Shown here one piece after another: positions 26,622-36,212 of a DNA stretch of 64,000 nt. A model generated the notes under the pieces. That model saw only the letters and a program-made list of their open reading frames with translations, made no database searches and had not been told where the DNA came from. The stretch is from the NCBI GenBank assembly GCA_964557575.1, contig CAZLBC010000007.1, positions 39,511 through 103,510 on the forward strand, read 5' to 3'. Both the position numbers and the translations under genes were made by a program. This DNA is from CAZLBC01 sp964557575 (GTDB lineage: Bacteria > Planctomycetota > Phycisphaerae > SM23-33). Numbering within the stretch: the first letter of the stretch is position 1; every line of letters starts with the position of its first letter.

Positions 26622-28628
26622 ATGAAACGCGTTTTAATCCTGTCGCTCACAGCCGTACTGGTCGTGGTTTCCCCGACCACGGGAAGCACGCATACGGACC
26701 CGGCCGCGAAAGAGGTCCGGGAATTCGTGGAATCATCAGATCGATACCTGCATCACCGGCACCTTCGCCGCGGGATGAAGGGGTATGGGCTGTCCGTCTT
26801 CGCGGAGACACGGATAGAGAAGTTCGAGGTTGAAATCGTATCCGTTATGGACAATTACAATCCCGGACAGGATCTGATCGTGGTCAAACTCAATCCGAAG
26901 CGGTTCGGCAAATCGATGATTATCGCGGGCATGAGCGGTTCGCCCGTCTATGTAAAAGACCCTGCCGACGGCAAGCACAAGCTGATAGGGGCAATCGCCT
27001 ACGGCTGGTCCTTCAGCACGGTGCCCGTGGGTGGCGTACAACCGATTACCCACATGTTGTCTCTGCCGGGGGTACTGGCAAAGGCACAAGCCGAACACAA
27101 GAAATCTGAATCAAAAAAAAAGAAACCCGCAAACGACAGGAAAAAAGGCGGAGAGAAAAGGGCCGGCGACGCCGGATGGGCCGGGCCGGTCACGAAGGGC
27201 GGCGGCGGATGCACCGGTGTTGTCTCGACAAACCGCGATTATCTCGGGGTGGTCCTTTCGCGGAAAAATCGTGATTTTTCAGCGCTGTTCCCGAAACGCC
27301 GCTCGGCTCATAAAAACGGGCTCAAGCCGCTGTCAATCCCCCTTTCGATTCCCTCGGCTTCCCCCGACGTGATTGAATTGATCGCCGGACACCTCGAGGG
27401 AACCGGGCTGGTTCCGATTTCCGGCGGTGGCGCGGGGAATATGATGAAACAAAAACCTCTTCATGTCAGACTCGAGCCGGGTTCCTCCCTGGCAATACCC
27501 ATGATCACCGGCGACATGGACTGGGCGGCCGTCGGCACGACCACCGAGGTGATCGGGGATACCGTGCTCGGTTTCGGCCACAGCATGAACGCCATGGGAG
27601 ACGTGAAACTGCCCATGGGAACGGGGTACATTCACGGTGTCATTTCCAGCCTCAGCAGGAGCTTCAAGCTTGGAACTTCGATACGCCAGGTGGGAATACT
27701 CGGCAGGGATGAAGAGGTGGCCGTGGGAGGAACGATCGGGGGGCGTGCACAGATGATCCCGCTGACGATTCAACTCAACCAGACCAGCGACAAAAGAGAG
27801 CGGGTCTTCAAGTATCGCGTGGTTGATAACTGGTTTTACACCAGTCGGCTGACGTCTTCCGTGGTTGATTATTCCATTCTTTCGCTGCGCCAACCCCCCG
27901 TCTACCACCACATCGAATACCGGATCGATATCGATTTCGGTGCATACGGGCACTACCGGGTGAACAACAGGACCGGCGGCGGATATAGGGGTCTGAATGC
28001 CGTGACTTCCGATCTCGCCCGGCCGATTGCAGCCATGATGACAAATCCTTTCGGCCCCCCCGTCAGTCCTTCGAACATGACCGCTACCGTGAAGATTCTC
28101 GAGGGAGACATAACGGGTGAAATTATCGACGGACGGCTCGACGGCACACTTTACCGTCCCGGAGAAACGATAACCGGCAGCGTGGTTGTGGAACGCTTTC
28201 GAAAAGACAGGGCCACTATCACGTTCTCGCTGAAACTGCCCGAGGAGATTGCGGAGGGTGATTACACCCTCACGGTGTCCGACATGTTCCACCACCTCTC
28301 GCTCCTCAATTCGAGCAAACCGCACCTGTTCGAACCCAGGACCAGAAAGGCGTTAATGGACTCCCTGAACATGATCGCTCAGCCGCGAGGGGACCGGCTG
28401 TATCTCGCCGTTCCGCTCAAGGAAGAAAACAACCTCGCCATCGGCCGGGAGGAACTGCCCGACCTCCCGGCGGGGAAGTCGTCGATATTCGCCGGTGCCG
28501 GCGGACCCGACATCTATACCTTTCGACGATCGCTGGAAAAGAGTATCGAGACTCCCTATGCCGTCACCGGGTCAAGAACGCTCAGTATCCGTGTTCGAAA
28601 GAAGACCAACGAGAGACTCACCAGGTGA
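26622..28628 (+). CDS. SpoIVB-like S55 family peptidase
   Basis: This 668-residue protein begins with a signal peptide (MKRVLILSLTAVLVVVSPTT). Residues about 45-200 carry LRRGMKGYGLSVFAETRIEK and IIAGMSGSPVYV, with the catalytic Ser near residue 107; both are SpoIVB/S55 hallmarks. A lysine-rich stretch follows, and then a second S55-like region with GFGHSMNAMGDVKLPMGTGY. The C-terminal 250 residues look like beta-sandwich. S55 peptidases are serine proteases acting outside the cytoplasm. ATG 26622 has AAGGAA upstream and starts the signal peptide; the upstream frame from 26478 is non-coding. It is divergent from the S41 peptidase and 43 bp before the propeller-like gene. Confidence 0.88.
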   Translation: MKRVLILSLTAVLVVVSPTTGSTHTDPAAKEVREFVESSDRYLHHRHLRRGMKGYGLSVFAETRIEKFEVEIVSVMDNYNPGQDLIVVKLNPKRFGKSMIIAGMSGSPVYVKDPADGKHKLIGAIAYGWSFSTVPVGGVQPITHMLSLPGVLAKAQAEHKKSESKKKKPANDRKKGGEKRAGDAGWAGPVTKGGGGCTGVVSTNRDYLGVVLSRKNRDFSALFPKRRSAHKNGLKPLSIPLSIPSASPDVIELIAGHLEGTGLVPISGGGAGNMMKQKPLHVRLEPGSSLAIPMITGDMDWAAVGTTTEVIGDTVLGFGHSMNAMGDVKLPMGTGYIHGVISSLSRSFKLGTSIRQVGILGRDEEVAVGGTIGGRAQMIPLTIQLNQTSDKRERVFKYRVVDNWFYTSRLTSSVVDYSILSLRQPPVYHHIEYRIDIDFGAYGHYRVNNRTGGGYRGLNAVTSDLARPIAAMMTNPFGPPVSPSNMTATVKILEGDITGEIIDGRLDGTLYRPGETITGSVVVERFRKDRATITFSLKLPEEIAEGDYTLTVSDMFHHLSLLNSSKPHLFEPRTRKALMDSLNMIAQPRGDRLYLAVPLKEENNLAIGREELPDLPAGKSSIFAGAGGPDIYTFRRSLEKSIETPYAVTGSRTLSIRVRKKTNERLTR

Positions 28629-28671
28629 CGGCGGAAGAACGCCGTAGGCACGTTTTTTGAAAGGACATGCA

Positions 28672-31134
28672 GTGAACAGGTATGCCTTTACCGTACTGTT
28701 TTGGATATTCATGCTGACGCCGAGCCTGCGGGCCGTGCAGCCGCACGTCTGGCTCCACCAGGACCAGAAGCACTTTTCCGAAGCCGAAAGAAACAACGCG
28801 GTCGTCGACTCTCACGGCGATGTCACACCCGGTCCGCAGATTGAAACGCTGATCCCTTCAGAGGATGCCCCCGATATTATCTCTTCAATTTCGGTCGGCG
28901 GGGGGGGTAAAACGATATTTGCCGGCAGCGGCACCGACGGTGTGATTTACCGGATTACCGGCGACGAGGTCAAGAAATACGCGGAGATTCCGGCAACGGT
29001 GGTAACAACGCTCGTCCCCCTCGGCGGGGGCGCCGTACTGGCCGGGGGCGGCGGCGAAAACGCCGGTCTCTACGGGATCTCGAAAGGCAAGGCCCGCCGG
29101 GTGTTCTTCCACAAGGACGTGCAGTATATATGGCAGGTACTCATTACCAGGAAGTGCATGTATCTCGCGACCGGGCCGAACGGCAAAGTGTTCAGGCTCG
29201 ATTCGGAATTCAAGGGAGGGGAAATCTACAGCGCAGGGAAACTTGCCAAGAATATTCTCTGCCTCGCACCGGGGCCCAAAGGGCATATCTACGCCGGAAC
29301 GGACGAGAAGGGGCTGGTACTCGAAATCAACACGAAGCGAAAAACCGGCCGGGTGATTTACGACGCGTCCGAAAAAGAGATTTCGTCCCTCGTTGCAGAC
29401 GGAAACGGCGGCGTGTTCGCGGCCACGTCGGATATGTCAAAAATACAGGGTGATGCATCACCGGACGGTAAAAAGGACGGCCGGCCCGCGACACCCGCCA
29501 CCGCGGCGGAAGCAAAAAAAGAAGACGACGCGAAGGACGCTTCCCCCGCAGAAAACAAAAAAGAGACAACCGAAAAATCACCGGCATCTTCCGCGGCAAA
29601 AAACAAGGAACAGACGAACGAGGACAAGGATTCCGGTGCCGACCAGGGAGACGAGCCGAAAACCGACACGCCGTCTGAAGAAAAGCGGGATAATCGGAAA
29701 CAGACGACCCCGACGAAGGAGGATGCAACAGATGCTGCGGCGTCCGCCAAAACGGCCGCAGCCGGCGCCGCAAGGAACACCCCGGCTAAAAACGAAAAAG
29801 AGGGACCGGGAAAGAAAACAGTATCCGCCGACGAACCTAAGGTGATCATCATCAAGAAAAGCGGTTCCCCACCCTCCGCCACGTCTCCGAAGAAAAAACC
29901 GTCGACCGTTTCCAAGCCGTCGCAAAAAGGCAATGCCGTGTACCACATTACCAGCGACGGGGCGGCGAAGGCGATCTTCCGCATGCCGATACTGATCCAG
30001 GCGATGCTTGCCCGGAAACAACGGCTGATCCTCGCTTCCGGAAACGAAGGGCGGATCTATTTCGTCACGACCGACGGCCAGCTCTCCGGGGAACTCGTCG
30101 ACACGGAGGCCAAGCAGGTGACGTCCCTGGCGGTCGACGCGCAAAACGCGATACTGTTCACCACCGCCAACGGGGGATCAGCCGGCAGGATACTGACGGA
30201 TCCGGCGAAAAAAGGAACGCTCGTCAGCAAGCCCCTCGACGCCAAGAATATCTCCCGGTGGGGAACCCTGCGGGTCGACGGCACGACGCCCCGGAACACC
30301 GCGCTGTCGATTGCCACCAGGAGCGGCAATCTCTCGGAACCCGATGACAATTCCTGGAGCGACTGGTCCGGTGAAATCCCGCTCCAGGACGGCTTCGCGC
30401 ATATGGGGAGCCCCGCCGCCCGTTTTCTCCAGTACCGGGTGACCATGACGTCGGGCGGGAATGCGGTCCCCGTGCTTCAACGCATCAAGCTGATCTATCA
30501 GCAACTCAACATGCAGCCGGAAATAACGGCGATTGAAGTGCAGGAAACCGGTCAGGATCCGAAACGAAAAACATCGGCACCGAACAAGGTTTTTCGGATC
30601 ATTACGCTGAAGGCCGCCGATGCGAACGGCGATACATTGCGATACAAGCTCGAATATCGCCGCGCCGATTCGGACGCATGGGTCACAATTGAGGATTCAT
30701 TCGACAAGACCAAGTATGTATGGGATACCCGGTCTTTCGAGGACGGGGTGTACACGCTGAGGGTAACGGCCACCGACGCCCCGGCAAACCCGGAAGCATC
30801 CGCAATGAGCGGCGCGCGGCTGAGCGAACCGATCGTTCTTGATACCACTGCCCCCACACTTGCCGGTATCCAGTGCAAGGTGCGCGGAAAAACAGCAACC
30901 ATCTCCGGCAAGATCACCGACGAACTCAGCAGGATCGCGCGCATACAGTACCGGGTGGACAGTGCCGAGCAATGGAATGCGGTCCTGCCCGTCGACAACA
31001 TCTGTGATTCGAACCGGGAGTCCTTCACGTTCAAAGTGCCGGACCTGGATCCGGGTATCCACCGGATATCCATCCGGGCAACCGATGTGCTCGACAACAC
31101 CGGTTACGGAGGGTGCGACGCGCGTATAAAGTAG
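28672..31134 (+). CDS. Secreted beta-propeller-like protein with low-complexity insert
   Basis: This 820-residue protein has an N-terminal signal (NRYAFTVLFWIFMLTPSLRA). Repeated segments of the type KTIFAGSGTDGVIYRI, MYLATGPNGKVFRLD, HIYAGTDEKGLVLEI and LILASGNEGRIYFV form blades of a beta-propeller. A Lys/Glu/Asp/Ala-rich insert of about 160 residues at about 260-420 splits the propeller. The C-terminal half has Ig-like or fibronectin-like strands (FRIITLKAADANGDTLRYKL, YTLRVTATDAPANPEA). GTG 28672 is chosen because AAAGGA stands six bases before it. It follows the S55 peptidase gene on the same strand. Function unknown; a surface scaffold or receptor is likely. Confidence 0.8.
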   Translation: MNRYAFTVLFWIFMLTPSLRAVQPHVWLHQDQKHFSEAERNNAVVDSHGDVTPGPQIETLIPSEDAPDIISSISVGGGGKTIFAGSGTDGVIYRITGDEVKKYAEIPATVVTTLVPLGGGAVLAGGGGENAGLYGISKGKARRVFFHKDVQYIWQVLITRKCMYLATGPNGKVFRLDSEFKGGEIYSAGKLAKNILCLAPGPKGHIYAGTDEKGLVLEINTKRKTGRVIYDASEKEISSLVADGNGGVFAATSDMSKIQGDASPDGKKDGRPATPATAAEAKKEDDAKDASPAENKKETTEKSPASSAAKNKEQTNEDKDSGADQGDEPKTDTPSEEKRDNRKQTTPTKEDATDAAASAKTAAAGAARNTPAKNEKEGPGKKTVSADEPKVIIIKKSGSPPSATSPKKKPSTVSKPSQKGNAVYHITSDGAAKAIFRMPILIQAMLARKQRLILASGNEGRIYFVTTDGQLSGELVDTEAKQVTSLAVDAQNAILFTTANGGSAGRILTDPAKKGTLVSKPLDAKNISRWGTLRVDGTTPRNTALSIATRSGNLSEPDDNSWSDWSGEIPLQDGFAHMGSPAARFLQYRVTMTSGGNAVPVLQRIKLIYQQLNMQPEITAIEVQETGQDPKRKTSAPNKVFRIITLKAADANGDTLRYKLEYRRADSDAWVTIEDSFDKTKYVWDTRSFEDGVYTLRVTATDAPANPEASAMSGARLSEPIVLDTTAPTLAGIQCKVRGKTATISGKITDELSRIARIQYRVDSAEQWNAVLPVDNICDSNRESFTFKVPDLDPGIHRISIRATDVLDNTGYGGCDARIK

Positions 31135-31153
31135 AACCGCCCGGCTCGCCGAT

Positions 31154-32371
31154 TTACAAACCCAGCGCTTCCTGCAGGGCCAGGATTTCGTACGCCGTAA
31201 CCAGCGCGGGATCGCCCTCCATCCACCGGTCCGCCTCATTTTTCCACGAACCGTCGTCCTCCACCTTGCCGGCGAGCGTATCAATGAGTTCATGGCGCCA
31301 GTTATGGGGCTTCTTGTCCGGGTTGACATCGGGGATCTCGTCCAGTCCCCAGCCCCGCAGTGCCCGCGCGAACACGACGTAGTAAAAATAGACTCCCTGC
31401 TGGTCACGCCCACCGGGCATGTTGGGATTGCAATCGAGCGTCCAGTGCCGGCGAATCCAGGCGTACACAGACTTGATGCGGGGATCGTCGCGGGAAACAC
31501 CGGCGTAGAGCATGCTCTTCCAGGCCGTGTAGGAAATAGAGCCGTAACTCCTCAGCCCCTCGCCTCCGATTGCCGGTCCCGCCTTTGATTCCCCTGCAGA
31601 GATATCGCGCTTGGCCGGTGCATAGATAAAACCGCCGTCATCGGGACCGTTTTTTGCCCATGCCATCGTGTTGCTCTCGCTTCGGTTCTGGCACCGGTTG
31701 ACGAAGCTGAGCGCGCGCTGCATGGCGGGATCGTCCGCCTTCACGCCGGCCTCGTACATGGCCTCCATCCACCACCCGAGGTTGTTGAGATCCGGACGAC
31801 CGTGCTTAGCACCGTAACTCACGCCTCCGATATAGGGATGGCCTTTGCCGATCGTCTCGCCTTCCTTTTTGGGATCCCCCGAACTGCTGCCTGCGGTGAT
31901 CTGGATGGTACGGAGAAACGAGACCGCCTTCTCCATGGCCCCTTTGAATTTCGGATCATCCGCCGCCGCCAGTGCGCAGACGGCAATAGCGGTACAGTAA
32001 TTCGAACGGCCTTCCTTGGGATTGTAGATACCCCCGTCATCCTGCTGGTAACTCAGCAACACCGCAAAACCGTTTTTCACCACGGGTGTCTCGGCGGTGA
32101 AATCGGGATGACGAACAAGCCCTCTGAGCACCAGGGCGGTCAGTGCCGGCCGGAATGCCCCATTCATGGACCAGACGCCTTTTTCATCCCGGTTTTTCAA
32201 CAGCCATGCTATTCCGTCATTCAATAATTTCGCGGCCTTTGTCCGGTGAGCATCGTCAACGGCCTCCGGGAACTTCGAAATGAGCGACAGCTTTTCGTCG
32301 GCGGCAAACAGCGATCCGGAGACAAACAACACGATCGCCGACATAAACAAAACAGTGGTTCGCTTTTGCAT
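31154..32371 (-). CDS. Secreted alpha/alpha-toroid (prenyltransferase/squalene-oxidase repeat) protein
   Basis: This 405-residue protein begins with a signal peptide (MQKRTTVLFMSAIVLFVSGS). The repeats NDGIAWLLKNRDEKGVW, QQDDGGIYNPKEG, GPDDGGFIYAPAK and YYYVVFARALRGWGLDEIP are those of terpene-cyclase/prenyltransferase-like toroids. An export signal makes hopanoid or prenyl synthesis unlikely; exported toroids of this type are common in planctomycetes and may bind glycans or peptides. AGGAG is 8 bases before the start. It is convergent with the propeller gene. Function unknown. Confidence 0.85.
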   Translation of the reverse strand: MQKRTTVLFMSAIVLFVSGSLFAADEKLSLISKFPEAVDDAHRTKAAKLLNDGIAWLLKNRDEKGVWSMNGAFRPALTALVLRGLVRHPDFTAETPVVKNGFAVLLSYQQDDGGIYNPKEGRSNYCTAIAVCALAAADDPKFKGAMEKAVSFLRTIQITAGSSSGDPKKEGETIGKGHPYIGGVSYGAKHGRPDLNNLGWWMEAMYEAGVKADDPAMQRALSFVNRCQNRSESNTMAWAKNGPDDGGFIYAPAKRDISAGESKAGPAIGGEGLRSYGSISYTAWKSMLYAGVSRDDPRIKSVYAWIRRHWTLDCNPNMPGGRDQQGVYFYYVVFARALRGWGLDEIPDVNPDKKPHNWRHELIDTLAGKVEDDGSWKNEADRWMEGDPALVTAYEILALQEALGL

Positions 32372-32517
32372 ATCATTACTCCTCGTGGATTATATGTATC
32401 ACCATCTGGAACGTTGCAAATACCATGCCCGAAATACGATGGACACGAATCACAGGATTATTCCCCTGCCGGAGATGGCGGCATGCACAAAAAGGAGGCA
32501 TCCCTGCACATTTTCTG

Positions 32518-33507
32518 TCAGTGCTTGCGACCCACAATGGTATACATCGTCAGGCTCATGACCTGGAAAATCATCGCGACGATCGCCCAGAATGTTGCGG
32601 CGGGAAAATGCCCCTCCGCTACCGCCTGATAAAAAGCCACAACGAGAAAAAGCACGACCAGCGACTGGCTCAGTCCCCCGATGAGGCTCAGAAGACTGAA
32701 CTCGCTGTGTTCTTCCTTTCTGGCCAATTGCCTGACGCAAGCCAGGATCTCCTTGCGTACCCTGCTGTCCTCCGTGATCGTTTCATACTTCCGCCCCGTT
32801 TCGTTTTGATCACCTGCCTGCATTTCAGGAACTGCCGACTCGTCTCCGTCTTCCACGGTCACGGCGGCCTGCCCGTTTTCCGGTTCATCGGGTAACGATG
32901 CGCCGCCGCCCTGAACGTCGCGTTCATCCTCGTCATCCCGCCCGTCAAAGGTGGTATTCGATACTATGATCCTGGCGGCTTCAACGATATTTTCGGCCGT
33001 GTAATCCGCCGCGGCATCGGCATCCTCCCCGACATGCTCGGATGCCGAAATCAATACGGTCCGACATCCCGCCCCCCTGCCGGCTGCGACATCCCGGTCG
33101 GCATCACCGACCATCCAGCACGACGCGAGGTCCAGGTCCAGCTCTTGTGCGGCCCGGTGCAGCATGCCGGGCGCCGGCTTGCGGCACTCCGAATCCTGCC
33201 GGTACTCCGCCACCGTCCCCTCCGGATGAAAGGGACAGTAGTACACCGCGTCGATCCGCGCCCCCTTTTCCGCGAGCATGTCACAGAGCCTCTCGTTTAC
33301 CCGCCGGACATCATCCTCTCCGGCCATCCCGCGGGCAACCGCCGACTGATTCGTGACGATAACCGTCCGGTAACCCGCCTGAACCAGTGCCTTGACGGCC
33401 CGGTCGACACCCGGTACCAGGGTGAGGGCGTCCGGGTCCACAAGGTATCCTGGATCCTCGACGAGCGTCCCGTCCCTGTCCAGAAAAACGGCGGCATCAG
33501 CCATCAT
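32518..33507 (-). CDS. gmhB: GmhB-like heptose-bisphosphate phosphatase fused to a membrane domain
   Basis: GmhB removes the C7 phosphate of D-glycero-beta-D-manno-heptose 1,7-bisphosphate in LPS heptose synthesis. Residues 1-175 are the HAD phosphatase: AAVFLDRDGTLVEDPGYL with nucleophile Asp, VIVTNQSAVARG, ECRKPAPGML and CWMVGDADRDVAAG. The zinc loop reads CPFHPEG and DSECRKP; compared from memory with E. coli GmhB (CPHHP and VCDCRKP), two of four ligands appear changed. Residues about 185-329 form an unusual extension: an acidic linker, then two membrane helices in SLVVLFLVVAFYQAV and AATFWAIVAMIFQVMSLTMY. The start overlaps the end of hldE by 11 bp, so the two are translationally coupled. 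Confidence 0.88.
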   Translation of the reverse strand: MMADAAVFLDRDGTLVEDPGYLVDPDALTLVPGVDRAVKALVQAGYRTVIVTNQSAVARGMAGEDDVRRVNERLCDMLAEKGARIDAVYYCPFHPEGTVAEYRQDSECRKPAPGMLHRAAQELDLDLASCWMVGDADRDVAAGRGAGCRTVLISASEHVGEDADAAADYTAENIVEAARIIVSNTTFDGRDDEDERDVQGGGASLPDEPENGQAAVTVEDGDESAVPEMQAGDQNETGRKYETITEDSRVRKEILACVRQLARKEEHSEFSLLSLIGGLSQSLVVLFLVVAFYQAVAEGHFPAATFWAIVAMIFQVMSLTMYTIVGRKH

Positions 33508-34975
33508 TTTCCTCCAGGATTTTTTCGATGATCGCGGAAGTACTGAGGCCCGCTGTCAACGCGAGATGCTTGACCGTACCCCCGTAGGCTTCAACCTCTT
33601 CTTTTCCGACTATTGTGGACGTCGAGCCGCCCTTTACGAGGATATCGGGCCTGAGCACATCGAGAAGGCGCAACGGGGTATCATCATCGAAAACAACCAC
33701 GTAGTCCACGCATTCCAGTGCCGACAGCACCGCTGCACGGTGATCCTGCGAAATGACCGGCCGACCCGCGCCCTTCAATCGCCGCACGCCGTCGTCGGAA
33801 TTAATCGCAACGATCAGGCAATCGCCCTCATTACGGGCGTCTTTGAGGTAGGCAACGTGGCCGGCATGCAGCAGATCGAAGCAGCCGTTGGTAAAAACAA
33901 TCCTCCGTCCCTCCCTGCGTTTCCGCTCGATGAGAGAAAGAAGCGTCGTATCGGAAACCAGTTTTGAAGTACCCTGAGTGCGAAAACGCAGTTCGTCGGC
34001 AATCTCTTCCCGGGTAACCGGCACAACTCCGAACCGCTCCACCTCGAGCCCCCCCGCGATGTTCGCAAGAGAAAGTGCCGTCTGGAAATCACACCCGTTG
34101 GCCACCGCAAAGGAAAATACAGCCACGACGGCGTCACCGGCACCGGTTCCGTCGTACACATTTCTGGGTTCGGTCGACATAGATAACCGGCGGTCGTTCT
34201 TCTCCATAAGATAAACGCCCTCGCGATCCAGGGTAATAACAACCGCATCGGCGCCCACGATATCCATCAGGATGGTCGCCGCCTGCGCAGCCGACGTTTC
34301 GTCGTTAATCTCACACCCCGACGCCAGCGAGGCCTCGAACCGGTTCGGCGTAATAACGGTGGCACCCCGGTATACGGAATAATCCTCTATCGGCGAGGGA
34401 TCAACGACGGTGATGCATTCGGCCCGGCGGGCACGGTCGAGGACCTCTTGCGCGAAACCGCCGCCGAGCAGGCCTTTACCGTGGTCCTGCACGATAAGCA
34501 TCCCCGCATCGCCGGCATCGAGAAGATCGGAAACGGAAGACAGAAGCTGCCCCCGTACCGCGGGCGGCACGGGTGCGGTGTCTTCCTCGTCCGCGCGCAG
34601 TATCTGGTGGGGATTTTTATGTTGGGCCCGCCCGACGAATCTCGTTTTCACGACCGTCGGACGATCGTCGATTGCGCGCAAACCGGCAGTTCCCGCCCCG
34701 GCGGCCCCGAGTCTGTCGATGAGCGTGTCCCCGTTCGCGTCGCGTCCCACAATCCCCACGCACTCGGGCGTCCCGCCCAGGGAGGCAATCATCGCCGCTA
34801 CGTTACCACCGCCGCCGCACCGGTGTTCGCGCGCGTCTATTTTCAAAACGGGCACGGGAGCCTCGGGGCTGATGCGCCCGACGTCCCCGTAGACATATTC
34901 ATCGAGCATGAAATCGCCGACCAGAATGATGCGGGGACAACCGAAACCCTCAACCGTCTTTACCAGCGTATCCAT
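33497..34975 (-). CDS. hldE: Bifunctional heptose kinase/adenylyltransferase
   Basis: HldE phosphorylates heptose 7-phosphate at C1 and transfers AMP to the 1-phosphate, giving ADP-heptose for the LPS core. The 492-residue protein has a PfkB kinase domain (LVGDFMLDEYVYGDVGRISP, GGGGNVAAM, YDGTGAGDAVVAVFS) followed by a nucleotidyltransferase domain from about residue 360 (RIVFTNGCFDLLHAGHVAYL, ILVKGGSTST). Order and length are those of HldE. The 3' end overlaps gmhB. Kinase, phosphatase and adenylyltransferase thus lie together; gmhA is not in the window. This supports a Gram-negative-type outer membrane with heptose-containing glycans. Confidence 0.95.
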   Translation of the reverse strand: MDTLVKTVEGFGCPRIILVGDFMLDEYVYGDVGRISPEAPVPVLKIDAREHRCGGGGNVAAMIASLGGTPECVGIVGRDANGDTLIDRLGAAGAGTAGLRAIDDRPTVVKTRFVGRAQHKNPHQILRADEEDTAPVPPAVRGQLLSSVSDLLDAGDAGMLIVQDHGKGLLGGGFAQEVLDRARRAECITVVDPSPIEDYSVYRGATVITPNRFEASLASGCEINDETSAAQAATILMDIVGADAVVITLDREGVYLMEKNDRRLSMSTEPRNVYDGTGAGDAVVAVFSFAVANGCDFQTALSLANIAGGLEVERFGVVPVTREEIADELRFRTQGTSKLVSDTTLLSLIERKRREGRRIVFTNGCFDLLHAGHVAYLKDARNEGDCLIVAINSDDGVRRLKGAGRPVISQDHRAAVLSALECVDYVVVFDDDTPLRLLDVLRPDILVKGGSTSTIVGKEEVEAYGGTVKHLALTAGLSTSAIIEKILEENDG

Positions 34976-35054
34976 GATGAGGAATTGTAATGGCTTCCGA
35001 TGATTAACGCAATCGTATCGAGCAGCCGCGGACGACCGCCGGGACTGTTTTGGG

Positions 35055-35468
35055 CTATTCCTCGACGGTGCGCTTGAGATTCATCGCCCGGTTTGCCAGT
35101 TCGTCGGCTTCCGTGTTTTCCTCCCGCGGGACGAAATCGATAGCGAATTTCTCAAATCCGCCAACCTTCCGGCATACCTCGTCGAAGAGCGGGCGAAGAC
35201 CGGCGTTTTTTACCCGATATATTCCGTTCACCTGCCGTACGACAAGCTGTGAATCGCTGAAGACCTGAACGTCCGTCGCGCCGAGTTCTCGAGCCCTGTC
35301 GAGCGCCTCGATCAGGCCGCGGTATTCGGCGACATTGTTCGTCGCTTCCCCGATATAGACACCGGCTCCCGAAACAACGACCCCGTCGGCGGACCGTATA
35401 ACGACACCCGCACCGGCGGGACCGGGATTGCCCCTGGATCCCCCGTCAACATTAATTATATATTTCAT
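35055..35468 (-). CDS. RNase HI family protein
   Basis: This 137-residue protein starts MKYIINVDGGSRGNPGPAGA with the first catalytic Asp at residue 8. It continues with NNVAEYRGLIEALDRAREL (Glu), VQVFSDSQLVVRQVNG (Asp) and FVPREENTEADELANRAM (final Asp). This is the compact RNase HI form without the basic protrusion, seen in archaea and many bacteria. It cleaves RNA in RNA-DNA hybrids. It is 15 bp downstream of the zinc-ribbon coiled-coil gene, a common pair in several phyla, which supports joint transcription. Confidence 0.92.
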   Translation of the reverse strand: MKYIINVDGGSRGNPGPAGAGVVIRSADGVVVSGAGVYIGEATNNVAEYRGLIEALDRARELGATDVQVFSDSQLVVRQVNGIYRVKNAGLRPLFDEVCRKVGGFEKFAIDFVPREENTEADELANRAMNLKRTVEE

Positions 35469-35483
35469 CGCACGGACGCCGGA

Positions 35484-36212
35484 CTATTCACCGGATCGAT
35501 CCACAAGATACAGAATGCGCCTGCAGTTGTCGCACACGCGAATATCATCCCTGGTGCTCAGGGCGTTGACGTGCTCTGAATTGATGCTCATGAAACAACC
35601 CCCGCAGGAGTATTCACCACCGTCCCCGACAACCTCTGCCATGGCTTCGCCGTCATATTTTTTCGCCAGTATCTCAAACGTGGAAAGGATCTCCGGGTCG
35701 ACAACCGCCGCCGCCGCCGCGCGCTTTTCCTGCAATTGTTCAATTTCCTTTTGCAATCCCGCTATTTCTTGGTCATTACGCGACCGGGTATCCTTGAACG
35801 CGGCCTCCTCCTCAACCTGTTCCTTCTGAATGTCCTCGATCTCACCATTGACGGCTTCAAGCTGCGAGAGAATGTCAAGCCCCACTTCATCAAGCTTGGC
35901 ATTATCCGCCTTGTACGTATTGATTTGGGTGAGAATTGCCGCGTATTCCTTGTTGGTTCTCGCCTGGTTCAATTCCCTGCGGCTTTTATTGATCTTGTCA
36001 TCTCCCTCCCGCAGGTCGAGTTCGTACCGGTCGTACTTCATCTGCAGTTCGGTTCTGGCCTTGTTCAGTTCATCAATCCTTTCCCGGCACTCCCGGATAC
36101 GCTTTTCCTGCGAAGCAGCGGCGTTTTGTCGAACCCTTACCCTTCTGCGTAACTTGGCAATATCGATTTCAATTTTCTGTAATTCGTACAATGCCTCTAA
36201 TATCGGGCCCAT
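35484..36212 (-). CDS. C4-type zinc ribbon coiled-coil protein (zf-RING_7-like)
   Basis: This 242-residue protein is an antiparallel coiled coil over residues 1-180 (GPILEALYELQKIEIDIAK, TNKEYAAILTQINTYKADN). A C-terminal zinc ribbon has CGGCF and CDNCRRILY. It matches the zf-RING_7/DUF164 family, of unknown function, thought to bind nucleic acid or act in RNA metabolism. ATG 36212 has AAAGGA seven bases upstream and is preferred to TTG 36215. The RNase HI gene follows after 15 bp. It is divergent from mnmE. Confidence 0.88.
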   Translation of the reverse strand: MGPILEALYELQKIEIDIAKLRRRVRVRQNAAASQEKRIRECRERIDELNKARTELQMKYDRYELDLREGDDKINKSRRELNQARTNKEYAAILTQINTYKADNAKLDEVGLDILSQLEAVNGEIEDIQKEQVEEEAAFKDTRSRNDQEIAGLQKEIEQLQEKRAAAAAVVDPEILSTFEILAKKYDGEAMAEVVGDGGEYSCGGCFMSINSEHVNALSTRDDIRVCDNCRRILYLVDRSGE

